Shown: positions 8,535 to 17,280 of the stretch, piece after piece | How positions within the stretch are numbered: position 1 is the stretch's first letter | How the letters are laid out: each line of letters starts with the position of its first letter | NCBI RefSeq assembly: GCF_031845265.1 | Contig: NZ_JAVRBG010000002.1 | Span: 248,001-312,000, forward strand | DNA from: Mesonia ostreae | GTDB taxonomy: Bacteria; Bacteroidota; Bacteroidia; Flavobacteriales; Flavobacteriaceae | Direction of reading: 5' to 3' | Length of the DNA stretch: 64,000 bases | The notes under the pieces: model-generated | The model's database searches: none | What the model was told of the DNA's origin: nothing | Seen by the model: the letters and a program-made list of their open reading frames with translations, nothing else | Translations under genes and position numbers: made by a program

Positions 8535-9508
8535 TAATCTAAGGATTGATTTTCCAAATTGGATTGGTTAAGCATGATGTCATATTCATCAGCAGTTAAA
8601 TCTCCGTGATAGAAATTTATAGGATTAATTACTTTTCCATTTTTATGCACTTCATAATGCAAGTGCGGTGCGGTAGAGAGTCCTGTACTACCCACTTCTC
8701 CAATTACTTCCCCGCGATTAATTTTTTGTCCTCTTCTTACCTTAAATTCGCTAAGATGAGCATAATAAGTTTCGTAGCCAAAGCCATGATCTAAGACGAT
8801 TAGGTTTCCAAAACCAGTTGTTCTTGAAGCTTTTTTAACCACGGCATCTCCAGTAGCAAAGACTTCAGTGCCTGTTCTGGCTGTAAAGTCCATTCCGTTA
8901 TGCATTTTTCGATATTTTAATATGGGATGCATTCGCATTCCGTAACCAGAAGCCATTCGGGTTAAGTTTTCATTTTTTATAGGCTGAATTGCAGGAATTG
9001 CAGTTAATAATTTTTCTTTCTTTTCTGCCAATAGTGCAATTTCATCTAATGATTTTGATTGCACCACAATTTGCTTCTGAAGAATATCTAATTTTTTATT
9101 GGTTTCAATAATTAGCGAAGAATTGTCATAACCTTCTAAATCCTGATAGCGGTTAATTCCGCCAAAACCTGCCTTGCGTTGCTCTTCAGGAATGGGATTT
9201 GCTTCAAAATAAACCCGATAAATATTATTGTCTCTATTTTCAACTTCGGCCAAAACTTTTTGAGCTTGCTTCATTTTTTTATTCAGTACTTGGTATTGAA
9301 GTGCCATATGATTCAGCTCTCTTTTCATTGTCTTTTCTTTAGGAGTTTCTATTTGCGGCAAATTAAGATATACCAATAATAATAAAAATCCTGCAAGAAA
9401 AGATCCTGCAATAGCAAGTGCTACGAAGCCTAAACGACGTCCTTTTTTTCTTTCTATTTTTCTATAGGAAAGACTTTCGCTATCGTAATAATATTTAACT
9501 TTCGACAT
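8534..9508 (-). CDS. M23 family metallopeptidase, membrane-anchored
   Basis: A 324-aa protein with one N-terminal transmembrane helix (about residues 27-49), a coiled-coil stretch and a C-terminal M23 (LytM-type) domain. Visible zinc-site motifs are HPILKYRKMHNGMDF (first His and Asp) and HLHYEVHKNG (HxH). It therefore looks like an active peptidoglycan endopeptidase or an activator of one. It is the first gene of a five-gene minus-strand operon, with a TAnnTTTG promoter motif 60 bases upstream. Confidence 0.92.
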   Translation of the reverse strand: MSKVKYYYDSESLSYRKIERKKGRRLGFVALAIAGSFLAGFLLLLVYLNLPQIETPKEKTMKRELNHMALQYQVLNKKMKQAQKVLAEVENRDNNIYRVYFEANPIPEEQRKAGFGGINRYQDLEGYDNSSLIIETNKKLDILQKQIVVQSKSLDEIALLAEKKEKLLTAIPAIQPIKNENLTRMASGYGMRMHPILKYRKMHNGMDFTARTGTEVFATGDAVVKKASRTTGFGNLIVLDHGFGYETYYAHLSEFKVRRGQKINRGEVIGEVGSTGLSTAPHLHYEVHKNGKVINPINFYHGDLTADEYDIMLNQSNLENQSLD

Positions 9509-9567
9509 TCTTTTAAATTATACTATTTTTGCGACTTGTAACTAAGTGTTATGCTTAGAAAGACGAA

Positions 9568-9575
9568 CAAAGATA
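9568..9575 (-). promoter_or_regulatory. Promoter -7 motif for the M23 operon (TATCTTTG)
   Basis: Read on the minus strand this is TATCTTTG, about 60 bases before the M23 peptidase ATG. On the plus strand a separate TATTTTTG at 9524-9531 may serve alaS with a leader of roughly 95 bases. Confidence 0.45.
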
Positions 9576-9629
9576 GAAATTGTTTCACAGTTAACATAAT
9601 TATAACGTTGATCCCATTAAGCTAAGTAT

Positions 9630-12254
9630 ATGAAATCACAAGAAATCCGTTCTAAGTTTTTAGCATTTTTTGAATCTAAAAAGCACGAAATAGTTCCTTC
9701 AGCGCCTATGGTTATTAAAGATGACCCTAGTCTTATGTTTACCAATGCGGGAATGAATCAGTTTAAAGAATATTTTTTAGGAAATGCAACTCCCAAAAAT
9801 TCTCGTGCCACAGATACTCAAAAATGTTTGCGCGTAAGCGGAAAGCACAATGATTTGGAAGAGGTAGGAAAAGATACCTATCACCATACCATGTTTGAGA
9901 TGTTGGGAAATTGGAGCTTTGGAGATTACTTTAAAAAGGAAGCCATAGAATGGTCTTGGGAATTGCTAACGGAAGAGTTTCAGATTACACCAGAAAATTT
10001 ATATGTCACCGTTTTTGAGGGAGATAAAGAAGATGGCTTAGGTTTAGATCAAGAGGCGTTCGATTTATGGAAAGCTATTATTCCCGAAGATCGTATTCTT
10101 TTAGGTGATAAAAAAGATAACTTTTGGGAGATGGGAGATCAAGGCCCTTGCGGACCTGCTTCTGAAATCCATATCGATATTCGCTCTGAAGAAGAAAAGG
10201 CAAAAATCCCAGGTAAAGACTTGGTAAATAAAGATCATCCTCACGTGGTAGAGATTTGGAATTTGGTTTTTATACAATACAATAGAATGGCCACTGGAAA
10301 ATTAGTGGAGCTTCCCAATAAGCATATCGATACAGGAATGGGCTTTGAGCGTTTGGCGATGGTCATGCAAGATGTGAAGTCTAATTATGATACCGATGTT
10401 TTTACACCATTAATTAGAGAAATACAAGCGATCACAAATTCTACCTACGGAAATCCTGAAGTTTCTGGAGAAGAAACAGATATTGCCATTCGCGTAATTG
10501 CAGATCACGTAAGAGCGGTTTCTTTTGCGATCGCCGATGGGCAATTACCAAGCAATAACGGAGCTGGATATGTGATTCGACGTATTTTGCGTCGCGCCAT
10601 TCGTTACGGATTTACGTTCTTGAATACCAAAGAACCTTTTATTTATAAATTAGTAGAGACGCTAAGCAAGCAAATGGGGAAACAATTTCCAGAGCTTAAA
10701 AAGCAAAAGAACCTTTGTGAAAATGTAATTAGAGAAGAAGAAAATTCTTTCCTAAGAACTTTAGATCAAGGTTTGGTGTTGCTAGATAGCATTATCGACT
10801 CTACCAAAGGAAAAGAAGTATCTGGTAAAAAAGCGTTTGAGCTTTATGATACGTTTGGTTTCCCTATAGATTTAACAGCTTTAATTTTAGAAGAAAAAGG
10901 CTATACTCTAGACCAAGCAACTTTTGAAACCGAATTGCAAAAACAAAAAGAGCGTTCGCGTTCTGCTGCACAAACTAAAGCAGAGGATTGGCAAATCTTA
11001 TTCGAAGATGATGTAGAGGAATTTATTGGTTATGACCATTTAGAGGCCAATGTGAAAATTGCGAAATACAGAAAAGTAGAGAGCACAAAAGAAGGCGAAT
11101 TGTATCAATTGGTATTCAATTTAACGCCTTTCTACCCAGAAGGCGGAGGCCAAGTAGGTGATAAAGGTTACTTAGAATCAGCCAATGGTAACGTGACTTA
11201 TATTATAGATACCAAAAAAGAAAACAATTTAATTATACACATTACCAAAACGCTACCAGAAGATATAAAGGGTAATTTTAAAGCTGCGGTAGATGAAAAA
11301 CAACGTAAACGTGCTGCTGCCAATCACACGGGGACGCATTTATTACATCAAGCTTTACGCAATGTTTTGGGAGAACACGTAGAGCAAAAAGGTTCTATGG
11401 TACATAGTGGTTATTTACGTTTTGACTTTTCTCATTTCAGTAAAGTTTCTTCAGAAGAAATAAAGCAAATAGAAAATTTTGTTAATGCACGTATTCGGGA
11501 GCAATTACCCTTAAAGGAACAGCGTAATGTTGCGTATGATAAGGCTTTGGAACAAGGCGCTATTGGTTTATTTGGTGAGAAATATGGCGATACGGTACGA
11601 ATTGTCAATTATGGAGAATCTATGGAGCTTTGTGGCGGTACGCACGTAAGTAACACCAGCGATATTTGGCATTTTAAAATCCTTTCTGAAGGTGCTGTAG
11701 CTGCTGGAGTAAGACGTATGGAAGCCATTACAGGCGATGCGGCTAAAGACTTTTTAACGCAGCAAAGTGAGCATTTTAATGAGCTAAAAACCTTGGTAAA
11801 GAACACTAAGAATCCGCTTAAAGTGGTTGGGGATTTGCAAGATGAAAATGCGCAGTTAAAGAAAGAAATAGAACAGCTTAAGAAAGAGAAAGCAGGCAAT
11901 ATAAAAGGAGATTTAAAGGCTGCCTTAACGGAAGTAAACGGTGTACAGTTTTTGGCTAAAGAGGTAGATTTGGATGCTGGAGCAATGAAAGATCTATCCT
12001 TTCAGTTGGGAGGTGAAGTAGAAAATTTGTTTATGGTTTTAGGTTCTAAGCAAAATGGTAAAGCTTTACTTTCAATTTACATCGATAAAAAATTAGCCGA
12101 AGAAAAATCTTTAAACGCCGGGCAAATGGTTCGGGAGTTAGGTAAATTTATTCAAGGTGGCGGTGGCGGCCAAGCTTTTTTTGCAACCGCAGGAGGTAAA
12201 GATCCCAACGGAATCGAAAAAGCTTTAGAAGAAAGTAAAACGTTTATCATTTAA
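9630..12254 (+). CDS. alaS: Alanine-tRNA ligase
   Basis: An 874-aa enzyme that charges tRNA-Ala. The class II catalytic core begins at residue 1 (SKFLAFFESKKHEIVPSAPM) and includes DQGPCGPASEIH. The editing domain shows the zinc motifs HTGTHLLHQAL and CGGTHV, which hydrolyse mischarged Ser- or Gly-tRNA. The C-terminal C-Ala domain has coiled-coil segments and a glycine-rich GGGGGQAFFATAGG. All domains are present and the length is standard. Confidence 0.98.
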   Translation: MKSQEIRSKFLAFFESKKHEIVPSAPMVIKDDPSLMFTNAGMNQFKEYFLGNATPKNSRATDTQKCLRVSGKHNDLEEVGKDTYHHTMFEMLGNWSFGDYFKKEAIEWSWELLTEEFQITPENLYVTVFEGDKEDGLGLDQEAFDLWKAIIPEDRILLGDKKDNFWEMGDQGPCGPASEIHIDIRSEEEKAKIPGKDLVNKDHPHVVEIWNLVFIQYNRMATGKLVELPNKHIDTGMGFERLAMVMQDVKSNYDTDVFTPLIREIQAITNSTYGNPEVSGEETDIAIRVIADHVRAVSFAIADGQLPSNNGAGYVIRRILRRAIRYGFTFLNTKEPFIYKLVETLSKQMGKQFPELKKQKNLCENVIREEENSFLRTLDQGLVLLDSIIDSTKGKEVSGKKAFELYDTFGFPIDLTALILEEKGYTLDQATFETELQKQKERSRSAAQTKAEDWQILFEDDVEEFIGYDHLEANVKIAKYRKVESTKEGELYQLVFNLTPFYPEGGGQVGDKGYLESANGNVTYIIDTKKENNLIIHITKTLPEDIKGNFKAAVDEKQRKRAAANHTGTHLLHQALRNVLGEHVEQKGSMVHSGYLRFDFSHFSKVSSEEIKQIENFVNARIREQLPLKEQRNVAYDKALEQGAIGLFGEKYGDTVRIVNYGESMELCGGTHVSNTSDIWHFKILSEGAVAAGVRRMEAITGDAAKDFLTQQSEHFNELKTLVKNTKNPLKVVGDLQDENAQLKKEIEQLKKEKAGNIKGDLKAALTEVNGVQFLAKEVDLDAGAMKDLSFQLGGEVENLFMVLGSKQNGKALLSIYIDKKLAEEKSLNAGQMVRELGKFIQGGGGGQAFFATAGGKDPNGIEKALEESKTFII

Positions 12255-12281
12255 TGTGTCAATTTGAAAATGCGGTAATAT

Positions 12282-12345
12282 CGACTTCGATTTCAACTTC
12301 GATTTCAACTTCGAATTTAATTTAAGCTTCAACTTCAATCTTAGA
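12282..12345. repeat. Tandem degenerate words (ATTTCAACTTCG) before the GSCFA gene
   Basis: The 94-base gap between alaS and the GSCFA gene contains repeated units of ATTTCAACTTCG and variants (TCGACTTCG, AGCTTCAACTTCA). These end a few bases before the ATG at 12352. Similar but locus-specific word repeats precede the starts of paaG, paaH, paaB, paaY and hutU. Confidence 0.7.
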
Positions 12346-12351
12346 GAAAAA

Positions 12352-13302
12352 ATGAAACTACAAACCCAAGTTCCTATACCAGATGAGCAATCAAAAATAG
12401 ATTACGCTTCAAAGTTAGTTTTAATGGGGTCTTGTTTTTCAGAAAATATCGGCGAGAAGTTGGCGTATTATAAATTTCAACAGCTTCAAAATCCGTTTGG
12501 AATTCTTTTTCATCCCTTCGCTATAGAAAATCTAATAGAGAAAGCGGTACAAAAATATGTTTACTCAGAAGAAGATTTAATTTTCCATAACGAGCAATGG
12601 CATTGCCTTGATGCGCATTCCAAATTAAGCTCATCTAATAAAAACGAGCTTCTTCAGTACTTAAATGATGCATTAAAGCAAACGATTAGTTGGTTAAAGG
12701 AAGCATCGCACGTGGTTTTTACGTTTGGGACTTCTTGGATGTATCAGCATAAAAGTACTGGAAAGTATGTAGCTAATTGTCATAAAATTCCGCAAAGAGA
12801 TTTTAATAAAAAATTAATTTCAGCAGAGCAGATTCAGGGAAGTATTCAAAATACGTTGCAACTTCTTCAGCAAATAGATCCAAAACTTAAAGTAATTATA
12901 ACAATTTCGCCCGTTAGACATCTTAAAGATGGTTTTGTAGAAAATCAGCAAAGTAAAGCTGCTTTAATTACGGCAGTGCATCAAAGTATTTCTTCCGTAA
13001 AGCAAAGCACTTATTTTCCTTCTTATGAATTGATGATGGATGAGTTGCGAGATTATCGTTTTTATAAGCGTGATATGCTTCATCCCAATGCGTTGGCCAT
13101 CGATTATATTTGGCAACATTTTGTAGATACTTGGGTAGATGCTTCTGCTTTGCCAGTGATGAAAAAGATAGAGACTTTGCAAAAAAATTTGAAGCATAAA
13201 GCCTTTCATCCTAACAGTGAGGCGCATCAAAAGTTTCTAGCTAAGCTAGAGAAACAAAAAGCGGAATTGAAAGCACAATACGCACATATTCAGTTCCCTT
13301 GA
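12352..13302 (+). CDS. GSCFA domain protein
   Basis: A 316-aa protein of the GSCFA family, named for the motif seen here as GSCFSENIGEKL near residue 27. Further conserved blocks are NPFGILFHP, FTFGTSWMYQ, ITISPVRHLKDGF and DMLHPN. The layout resembles SGNH/GDSL-type esterases: a GSCF block near the N-terminus, and a late DxxHPN that could supply the acid and base. It is probably a cytoplasmic hydrolase, since no signal peptide is visible. The substrate is unknown. Confidence 0.88.
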   Translation: MKLQTQVPIPDEQSKIDYASKLVLMGSCFSENIGEKLAYYKFQQLQNPFGILFHPFAIENLIEKAVQKYVYSEEDLIFHNEQWHCLDAHSKLSSSNKNELLQYLNDALKQTISWLKEASHVVFTFGTSWMYQHKSTGKYVANCHKIPQRDFNKKLISAEQIQGSIQNTLQLLQQIDPKLKVIITISPVRHLKDGFVENQQSKAALITAVHQSISSVKQSTYFPSYELMMDELRDYRFYKRDMLHPNALAIDYIWQHFVDTWVDASALPVMKKIETLQKNLKHKAFHPNSEAHQKFLAKLEKQKAELKAQYAHIQFP

Positions 13303-13315
13303 TTTTTAGCAGGTA

Positions 13316-13623
13316 TTAATTCAATTTTTGTGACAGGTTGAACCATCCTCCGCCATTAATGCATTCAATATTTTTACTCTTTAAAATTGCTGCGGCGCTG
13401 CTAGAACGCATTCCGCTGGCACAGCAAGTAATTACGGGTTTGTTCATTTTTTTTATCTCATTTACCTTCGGATTAATTTACGGTAATGGTATATTTCTGG
13501 AACCAGGAATGGCTCCGCTGGCATATTCTCCTTTACTTCGCACATCTATAATTACGGCTCCTCGAGCTTTAAAATCGTTTATTCTTTTAGTTTTATTTCC
13601 AAATAAGAAATTCAGTAACCCAT
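13316..13623 (-). pseudogene. Rhodanese-like protein, broken by a frameshift and a nonsense codon
   Basis: On the minus strand the sequence encodes a small rhodanese domain: LLNFLFGNKTKR, then AVIIDVRSKGEYASGAIPGS, NIPLP, then MNKPVITCCASGMRSSSAAA and NGGGWFNL. The active-site loop CASGMR is intact. Two lesions break it. The ATG at 13623 is one base out of frame with the body, and an in-frame TAA at 13478-13480 separates the two halves. Total length (308 bp) is one base short of 103 codons. This is a recently decayed gene, and the plus-strand frame over it is a shadow. Confidence 0.85.
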
Positions 13624-13704
13624 AATTATTTGTTTAGAAAACAAAGAAACGGCATAAATTAGAAACAAAAAGTAACTTAGGTTACCATAATCAGAATTTT
13701 TTTT

Positions 13705-13803
13705 GGGCGTTCCCACCAATAAAAATTGGTGGTCGGGCTTTTCGCTATTACGCTTCGGTTCGCTCTCGCTCCCTGTAGGGTAACCGCTGCAATCCCTAAC
13801 GCA
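13705..13803. repeat. Dispersed spacer repeat, GGGCGTTC...CAATCCCTAACGC type
   Basis: Starts with GGGCGTTCCCACC, has a GGTCGGGCTTTTCGCT core and ends CAATCCCTAACGC. The ends and core recur at 24155-24270 and 56769-56855, and a related fragment lies at 40268-40351. It has no coding potential. It looks like a non-autonomous, intergenic repeat family. Confidence 0.7.
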
Positions 13804-13833
13804 AAATTTCGTATTTTAGACCAAAATTTAGCG

Positions 13834-14442
13834 ATGAAAAAGTTTATTCTTGGGGTGCTGCTTACCATTATAGCAGTTGCTGGTTACTGGTATTTTAATG
13901 ATAAAAATCAATCTAAAACGCAGCTAGACCAAACCTCTCAACTTATAGAAAAAGAGGTGAAGAATGTAAGTAAATTGGTAGTAACCGAAAGTTCTTACGC
14001 TCAAATATTTACCTATAAAAATAGCGAGAATATATTTATGGGCATTACGGCTCGTAAAAAAGCTATCGTGGCGGTAAATACCAAAGCGACAGTGAGCTAC
14101 GACTTAAGTAATCTGAATTATGAAATTTTTCCAGAAAATAAAACCTTAAGAATTACAAGCATACCAAACCCAGAATTAAATATTTATCCAGAATTTGACT
14201 TTTATGATGTCACGCAAGATTATTTAAATCAATTTAATGCAGAAGATTATAATGCTATAAAAAAGAGAGTAACTAAACAAATTCGAAAAAAGATACAAAC
14301 CTCTAGCGTTATGGATAATGCAGAGAATCGTTTACTTAGTGAAATACAAAAGATTTTTGTTTTAACTCGAACTTTGGGGTGGACTTTAGAATACCATAAA
14401 CAACCAATCCAGTCAGAAAAAGAATTAGAAATTTTACTCTAA
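13834..14442 (+). CDS. DUF4230 domain protein
   Basis: A 202-aa protein from the ATG at 13834. An upstream in-frame extension runs through the dispersed repeat and is not credible. An N-terminal transmembrane helix (FILGVLLTIIAVAGYWYF) anchors a DUF4230 domain on the outer face (residues of about 50-200, including YEIFPENKTLRIT and DYNAIKKRVTKQIRKKI). The function of DUF4230 is unknown. The gene lies 10 bases before the TetR gene and may share its transcript. Confidence 0.82.
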   Translation: MKKFILGVLLTIIAVAGYWYFNDKNQSKTQLDQTSQLIEKEVKNVSKLVVTESSYAQIFTYKNSENIFMGITARKKAIVAVNTKATVSYDLSNLNYEIFPENKTLRITSIPNPELNIYPEFDFYDVTQDYLNQFNAEDYNAIKKRVTKQIRKKIQTSSVMDNAENRLLSEIQKIFVLTRTLGWTLEYHKQPIQSEKELEILL

Positions 14443-14452
14443 ATTAAAGAGT

Positions 14453-15022
14453 GTGAAATTAGATAGAAAAGAAGAAATTATTCTTAAAGCGGCACAACTT
14501 TTTAAAGAGAAAGGTTATAATGCTGTTTCCATGCGTGATCTAGCGCAAGAATTAGGTATAAAGGCGGCGAGCTTGTACAATCACATCCAATCAAAACAAG
14601 AAATTTTAGAAATTATAATAATGCAGGTTGCACGAGATTTTACAATGCATATACACGAAGTTTCTCCCAAGCCTATTTCTGCTATTCAAAAATTAGAAGA
14701 AATTATTAAAATGCATATTGATCTAACAATAAAAAAAACCGATTTCTTAGCCTGTATGAATAATGACTGGATGCATCTTGGAAAAGAAAAAAAAGAAATC
14801 TATATAGAAATGCGAGCCGATTATGAAGAGAAGTTTAGAGAAATTCTCCAAGGAGGTATTAAAGCTAACGAAATAAGAAATAGTGATATAGAAATTATGC
14901 TCTTTTCTATTCTTTCTACCTTGCGTACGTTTTATTTGTGGTATGCCAAAAACAAAAACATTAATCCAAACATACTTAAAAAAGACCTTACCAAAACTTT
15001 GCTTCAGGGTGTTGTGGTGTAA
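14453..15022 (+). CDS. TetR/AcrR-family regulator, probable paa repressor
   Basis: A 189-aa protein starting with GTG, with a classic N-terminal TetR helix-turn-helix (ILKAAQLFKEKGYNAVSMRD, then LAQELGIKAASLYNHIQSK). The helical C-terminal ligand domain is typical of acyl-CoA-responsive members. It lies 1.1 kb before paaE on the same strand. A 9+4+9 palindrome overlaps the presumed paaE transcription start, as expected for a TetR repressor. In other bacteria, phenylacetyl-CoA-sensing TetR proteins (PaaR) control paa genes. That role here is inferred from position and palindrome only. Confidence 0.85.
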   Translation: MKLDRKEEIILKAAQLFKEKGYNAVSMRDLAQELGIKAASLYNHIQSKQEILEIIIMQVARDFTMHIHEVSPKPISAIQKLEEIIKMHIDLTIKKTDFLACMNNDWMHLGKEKKEIYIEMRADYEEKFREILQGGIKANEIRNSDIEIMLFSILSTLRTFYLWYAKNKNINPNILKKDLTKTLLQGVVV

Positions 15023-15071
15023 AATTCTTAATATCGGATAGGTTGTTTATTAAAGTTACCCGATAATAGTG

Positions 15072-15079
15072 TATCTTTG
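15072..15079 (+). promoter_or_regulatory. Promoter -7 motif for the Fic gene (TATCTTTG)
   Basis: TATCTTTG ends only four bases before the ATG at 15084. If used, the mRNA would begin at or next to the start codon, giving a leaderless or nearly leaderless message. It also makes the upstream GTG at 15069 an unlikely start. Confidence 0.5.
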
Positions 15080-15083
15080 TGAT

Positions 15084-16037
15084 ATGTGGGATATTAACTT
15101 AGTATATCGAGAAAAACTACAAGCTACCTATAATCGCTTGTACGAAAAGAAAGCAATTTTGCAACAAAGCAGGCCATTGCCAAAAATTGCTTTACAGAAA
15201 ATTCAAGAAGCTTTAAGTATAGAGTGGACCTACAATACCAATAGTATTGAAGGGAATACCTTAAGCCTACGCGAAACTCAAATGGTATTACAAGAAGGTA
15301 TTACCGTAAAGGGAAAATCTTTGCGAGAACACTTTGAAGCAAAAAACCATGAGACAGCGCTAAAGCGATTGTATAAAATGGTAGAAAACAAGCAAGTTTT
15401 AGATGCCAAAAGTATTTTAGAGCTACATAGTTATGTTTTAAGAAGTATAGAAGATGATTATGCAGGTAGGTTAAGAAATGGTGGTGTAAGAATTGCAGGA
15501 GCTAACTTTCTACCACCTAATGCACAAAAGGTTTCTGATTTGCTCGATGAGCTTGTAGAGTTTGTGGGTCAAAATCCGCTTCAGCTAAATAGCATAGAGT
15601 TGGCTACAATTTTCCATCATAAATTGGTTTGGATTCATCCCTTTTTTGATGGTAATGGCCGTACGGTGAGATTAGCCATGAATTTGGAGCTCATGCAAGA
15701 AGGTTTTCCTCCAGCCATTATTTTAACCAATGACCGTAAAAAATATTATGAAGCCTTAAACCAAGCGAATAAGGGAGATTACTTTAAATTAAGCCTCCTT
15801 ATGGCTCAGGCTTTAGAGCGCACCTTAAATATTTATTTAAATGCGATGCCTGGAAGTGATGATAATTATAGAGAAATAAGCAATCTGGTAAAAGAAGAAT
15901 CTTTGCCTTATAGTCAAGAATACATAAGTTTATTAGCACGTCAAGGTAAAATAGATGCTTATAAAGAGGGTAGAAATTGGCTTACTACCAAGCAAGCTAT
16001 AGAAGATTATAGATTAAAACGTGAGCGTAACCGCTAG
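15084..16037 (+). CDS. Fic-domain protein (probable AMP transferase) with inhibitory motif
   Basis: A 317-aa Fic protein. Residues 1-100 form a Fic N-terminal helical domain containing TNSIEGN (from Thr52), which fits the (S/T)xxxE(G/N) inhibitory helix of class II Fic proteins. The catalytic loop HPFFDGNGRTVR begins at His185 and has every residue of HxFx(D/E)GNGRxxR. The C-terminus looks like a small winged-helix segment. Such enzymes transfer AMP from ATP to protein side chains and are held in check by the Glu of the inhibitory helix. It sits between the TetR gene and the paa operon but has its own promoter motif. Confidence 0.93.
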   Translation: MWDINLVYREKLQATYNRLYEKKAILQQSRPLPKIALQKIQEALSIEWTYNTNSIEGNTLSLRETQMVLQEGITVKGKSLREHFEAKNHETALKRLYKMVENKQVLDAKSILELHSYVLRSIEDDYAGRLRNGGVRIAGANFLPPNAQKVSDLLDELVEFVGQNPLQLNSIELATIFHHKLVWIHPFFDGNGRTVRLAMNLELMQEGFPPAIILTNDRKKYYEALNQANKGDYFKLSLLMAQALERTLNIYLNAMPGSDDNYREISNLVKEESLPYSQEYISLLARQGKIDAYKEGRNWLTTKQAIEDYRLKRERNR

Positions 16038-16077
16038 TTAATCTATTGATATCCCTAGGTTTAAGGTTTTAACAGGC

Positions 16078-16085
16078 TAAATTTG
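16078..16085 (+). promoter_or_regulatory. Promoter -7 motif of the paa operon (TAAATTTG)
   Basis: TAAATTTG fits TAnnTTTG and is 49 bases before the paaE ATG. The predicted start of transcription falls at the left edge of the palindrome at 16091-16112. Confidence 0.55.
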
Positions 16086-16090
16086 CAAAT

Positions 16091-16112
16091 AAAACTAACA
16101 ATCGTTAGTTTT
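16091..16112. promoter_or_regulatory. 22-bp palindrome, probable TetR operator of the paa operon
   Basis: AAAACTAAC and GTTAGTTTT are perfect 9-base arms around the spacer AATC. The site starts five bases after the -7 motif, so bound protein would cover the transcription start. Size, symmetry and position are those of a TetR-family operator. The TetR gene at 14453 is the obvious candidate. Confidence 0.7.
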
Positions 16113-16134
16113 GTAAGGAAGCATAATTTAAACT

Positions 16135-17208
16135 ATGGCAAAATTTTATCCATTAGAAGTACAGCACGTTTATAAAGAGACAAAAGATTGTACCGTAATT
16201 ACCTTTTTTGTTCCTGAAGAATTAAGAGAGGCTTTTCACTTTAATCACGGTCAGCATTTAACTTTAAAAAAGGAAATCAACGGTGAAGATGTAAGAAGAT
16301 CTTATTCTTTATGTTCTAGTCCGCTAGACCAAGAATGGAAAGTAGCTGTAAAAGAAATCCCAGAAGGTATTTTTTCAACTTATGTGAATCAATCTTTAAA
16401 AGCGGGTGATACTTTGGAGGTAATGGCACCTAGCGGGAAGTTTGGGGTAAAAGTTGCAGCTAACAAAGCAAAGAATTACTTGTTTTTTGCCGCAGGTAGC
16501 GGTATTACTCCCGTGCTATCTATGGTAAAATCCCATTTGGCGGCCGAACCAAATTCTACTTGCAAGTTATTTTATGTCAATAAAACCGCAAAATCAATTA
16601 TCTTTAAGGAAGAGTTAGAGCAATTGCGAAATACCTACTTTGGGAGGTTGGAGATTTATTATTTCCTTACGGAAGAAAAAAGAGATATCGAGTTGTTTAA
16701 CGGCAGGTTCAATGATGAGAAAATGGAAGTGCTAACTCGTAATTTTATTGATATTCCAGATACAAGCGAAGTATTTTTATGCGGACCTGAAGCGATGGTA
16801 AATTACATTGGAGCGTATTTGGTAAAGGCTGGCTTGCCTAAAGAGTTGGTTCATTTTGAACTGTTCGTAACGGGTCTTTCTGAAGAAGATATTGCTAGAA
16901 CCAAGCGTTTGGCTAAACAAAATGTAGAAGGTACAGAGGTAACTATTGTAGATGGCGGAAAGGAATTCAGCTTTACCATGACCAAAGAGTATGACAATCT
17001 TTTAGATGCAGCCTTAGGCGCAGGAGCAGATTTACCTTTTGCTTGTAAAGGCGGAGTATGCAGTACTTGTAAATGCGAAGTGCTAGAGGGTAGCGTAGAA
17101 ATGAAAGTGAATTATGCCTTAGAAGAAAAAGAAGTAGCACAAAATTTAGTGCTAAGTTGCCAAGCTGTTCCTATTTCAGATATAGTGAAGGTAGATTTTG
17201 ATGTGTAG
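16135..17208 (+). CDS. paaE: Phenylacetyl-CoA epoxidase reductase subunit PaaE
   Basis: A 357-aa reductase that passes electrons from NADPH to the PaaABC(D) epoxidase. The N-terminal FAD domain shows RRSYSLCSSP. The NAD(P) domain shows AAGSGITPVLSM and LCGPEAM. The C-terminal plant-type [2Fe-2S] ferredoxin domain shows CKGGVCSTCKCEV and a later Cys in LSCQA. All four cluster cysteines are present. It is the first gene of the paa operon, directly behind the promoter and palindrome, whereas in E. coli paaE is fifth. Confidence 0.95.
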   Translation: MAKFYPLEVQHVYKETKDCTVITFFVPEELREAFHFNHGQHLTLKKEINGEDVRRSYSLCSSPLDQEWKVAVKEIPEGIFSTYVNQSLKAGDTLEVMAPSGKFGVKVAANKAKNYLFFAAGSGITPVLSMVKSHLAAEPNSTCKLFYVNKTAKSIIFKEELEQLRNTYFGRLEIYYFLTEEKRDIELFNGRFNDEKMEVLTRNFIDIPDTSEVFLCGPEAMVNYIGAYLVKAGLPKELVHFELFVTGLSEEDIARTKRLAKQNVEGTEVTIVDGGKEFSFTMTKEYDNLLDAALGAGADLPFACKGGVCSTCKCEVLEGSVEMKVNYALEEKEVAQNLVLSCQAVPISDIVKVDFDV

Positions 17209-17224
17209 AACAAGAAGGTTATAA

Positions 17225-17266
17225 GTTGAAAGTGATAGAGAAACATTTCAGCTTTAAGCTTTCAAC
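17225..17266. repeat. Hairpin spacer between paaE and paaA
   Basis: The arms GTTGAAAG (17225-17232) and CTTTCAAC (17259-17266) are complementary around a 26-base loop. The loop repeats AGCTTTAAGCTTT-like words. It fills the 72-base gap before the paaA ATG. Confidence 0.55.
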
Positions 17267-17280
17267 AAAAAACAAAAATT

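Noticed and set aside
12282..12345. CRISPR-like array before the GSCFA gene
   Set aside because: The units are 12 bp, degenerate and contiguous, without spacers of constant length and without cas genes.
13338..13625. Plus-strand 95-aa frame
   Set aside because: It is antisense to a clearly recognisable rhodanese sequence on the minus strand and matches nothing itself.
13726..13833. N-terminal extension of the DUF4230 protein
   Set aside because: It translates a dispersed spacer repeat. The signal-anchor starts at the ATG at 13834.
15069..15083. GTG start five codons upstream for the Fic gene
   Set aside because: The extra codons lie within the TATCTTTG promoter motif; the ATG at 15084 begins the family-like sequence.
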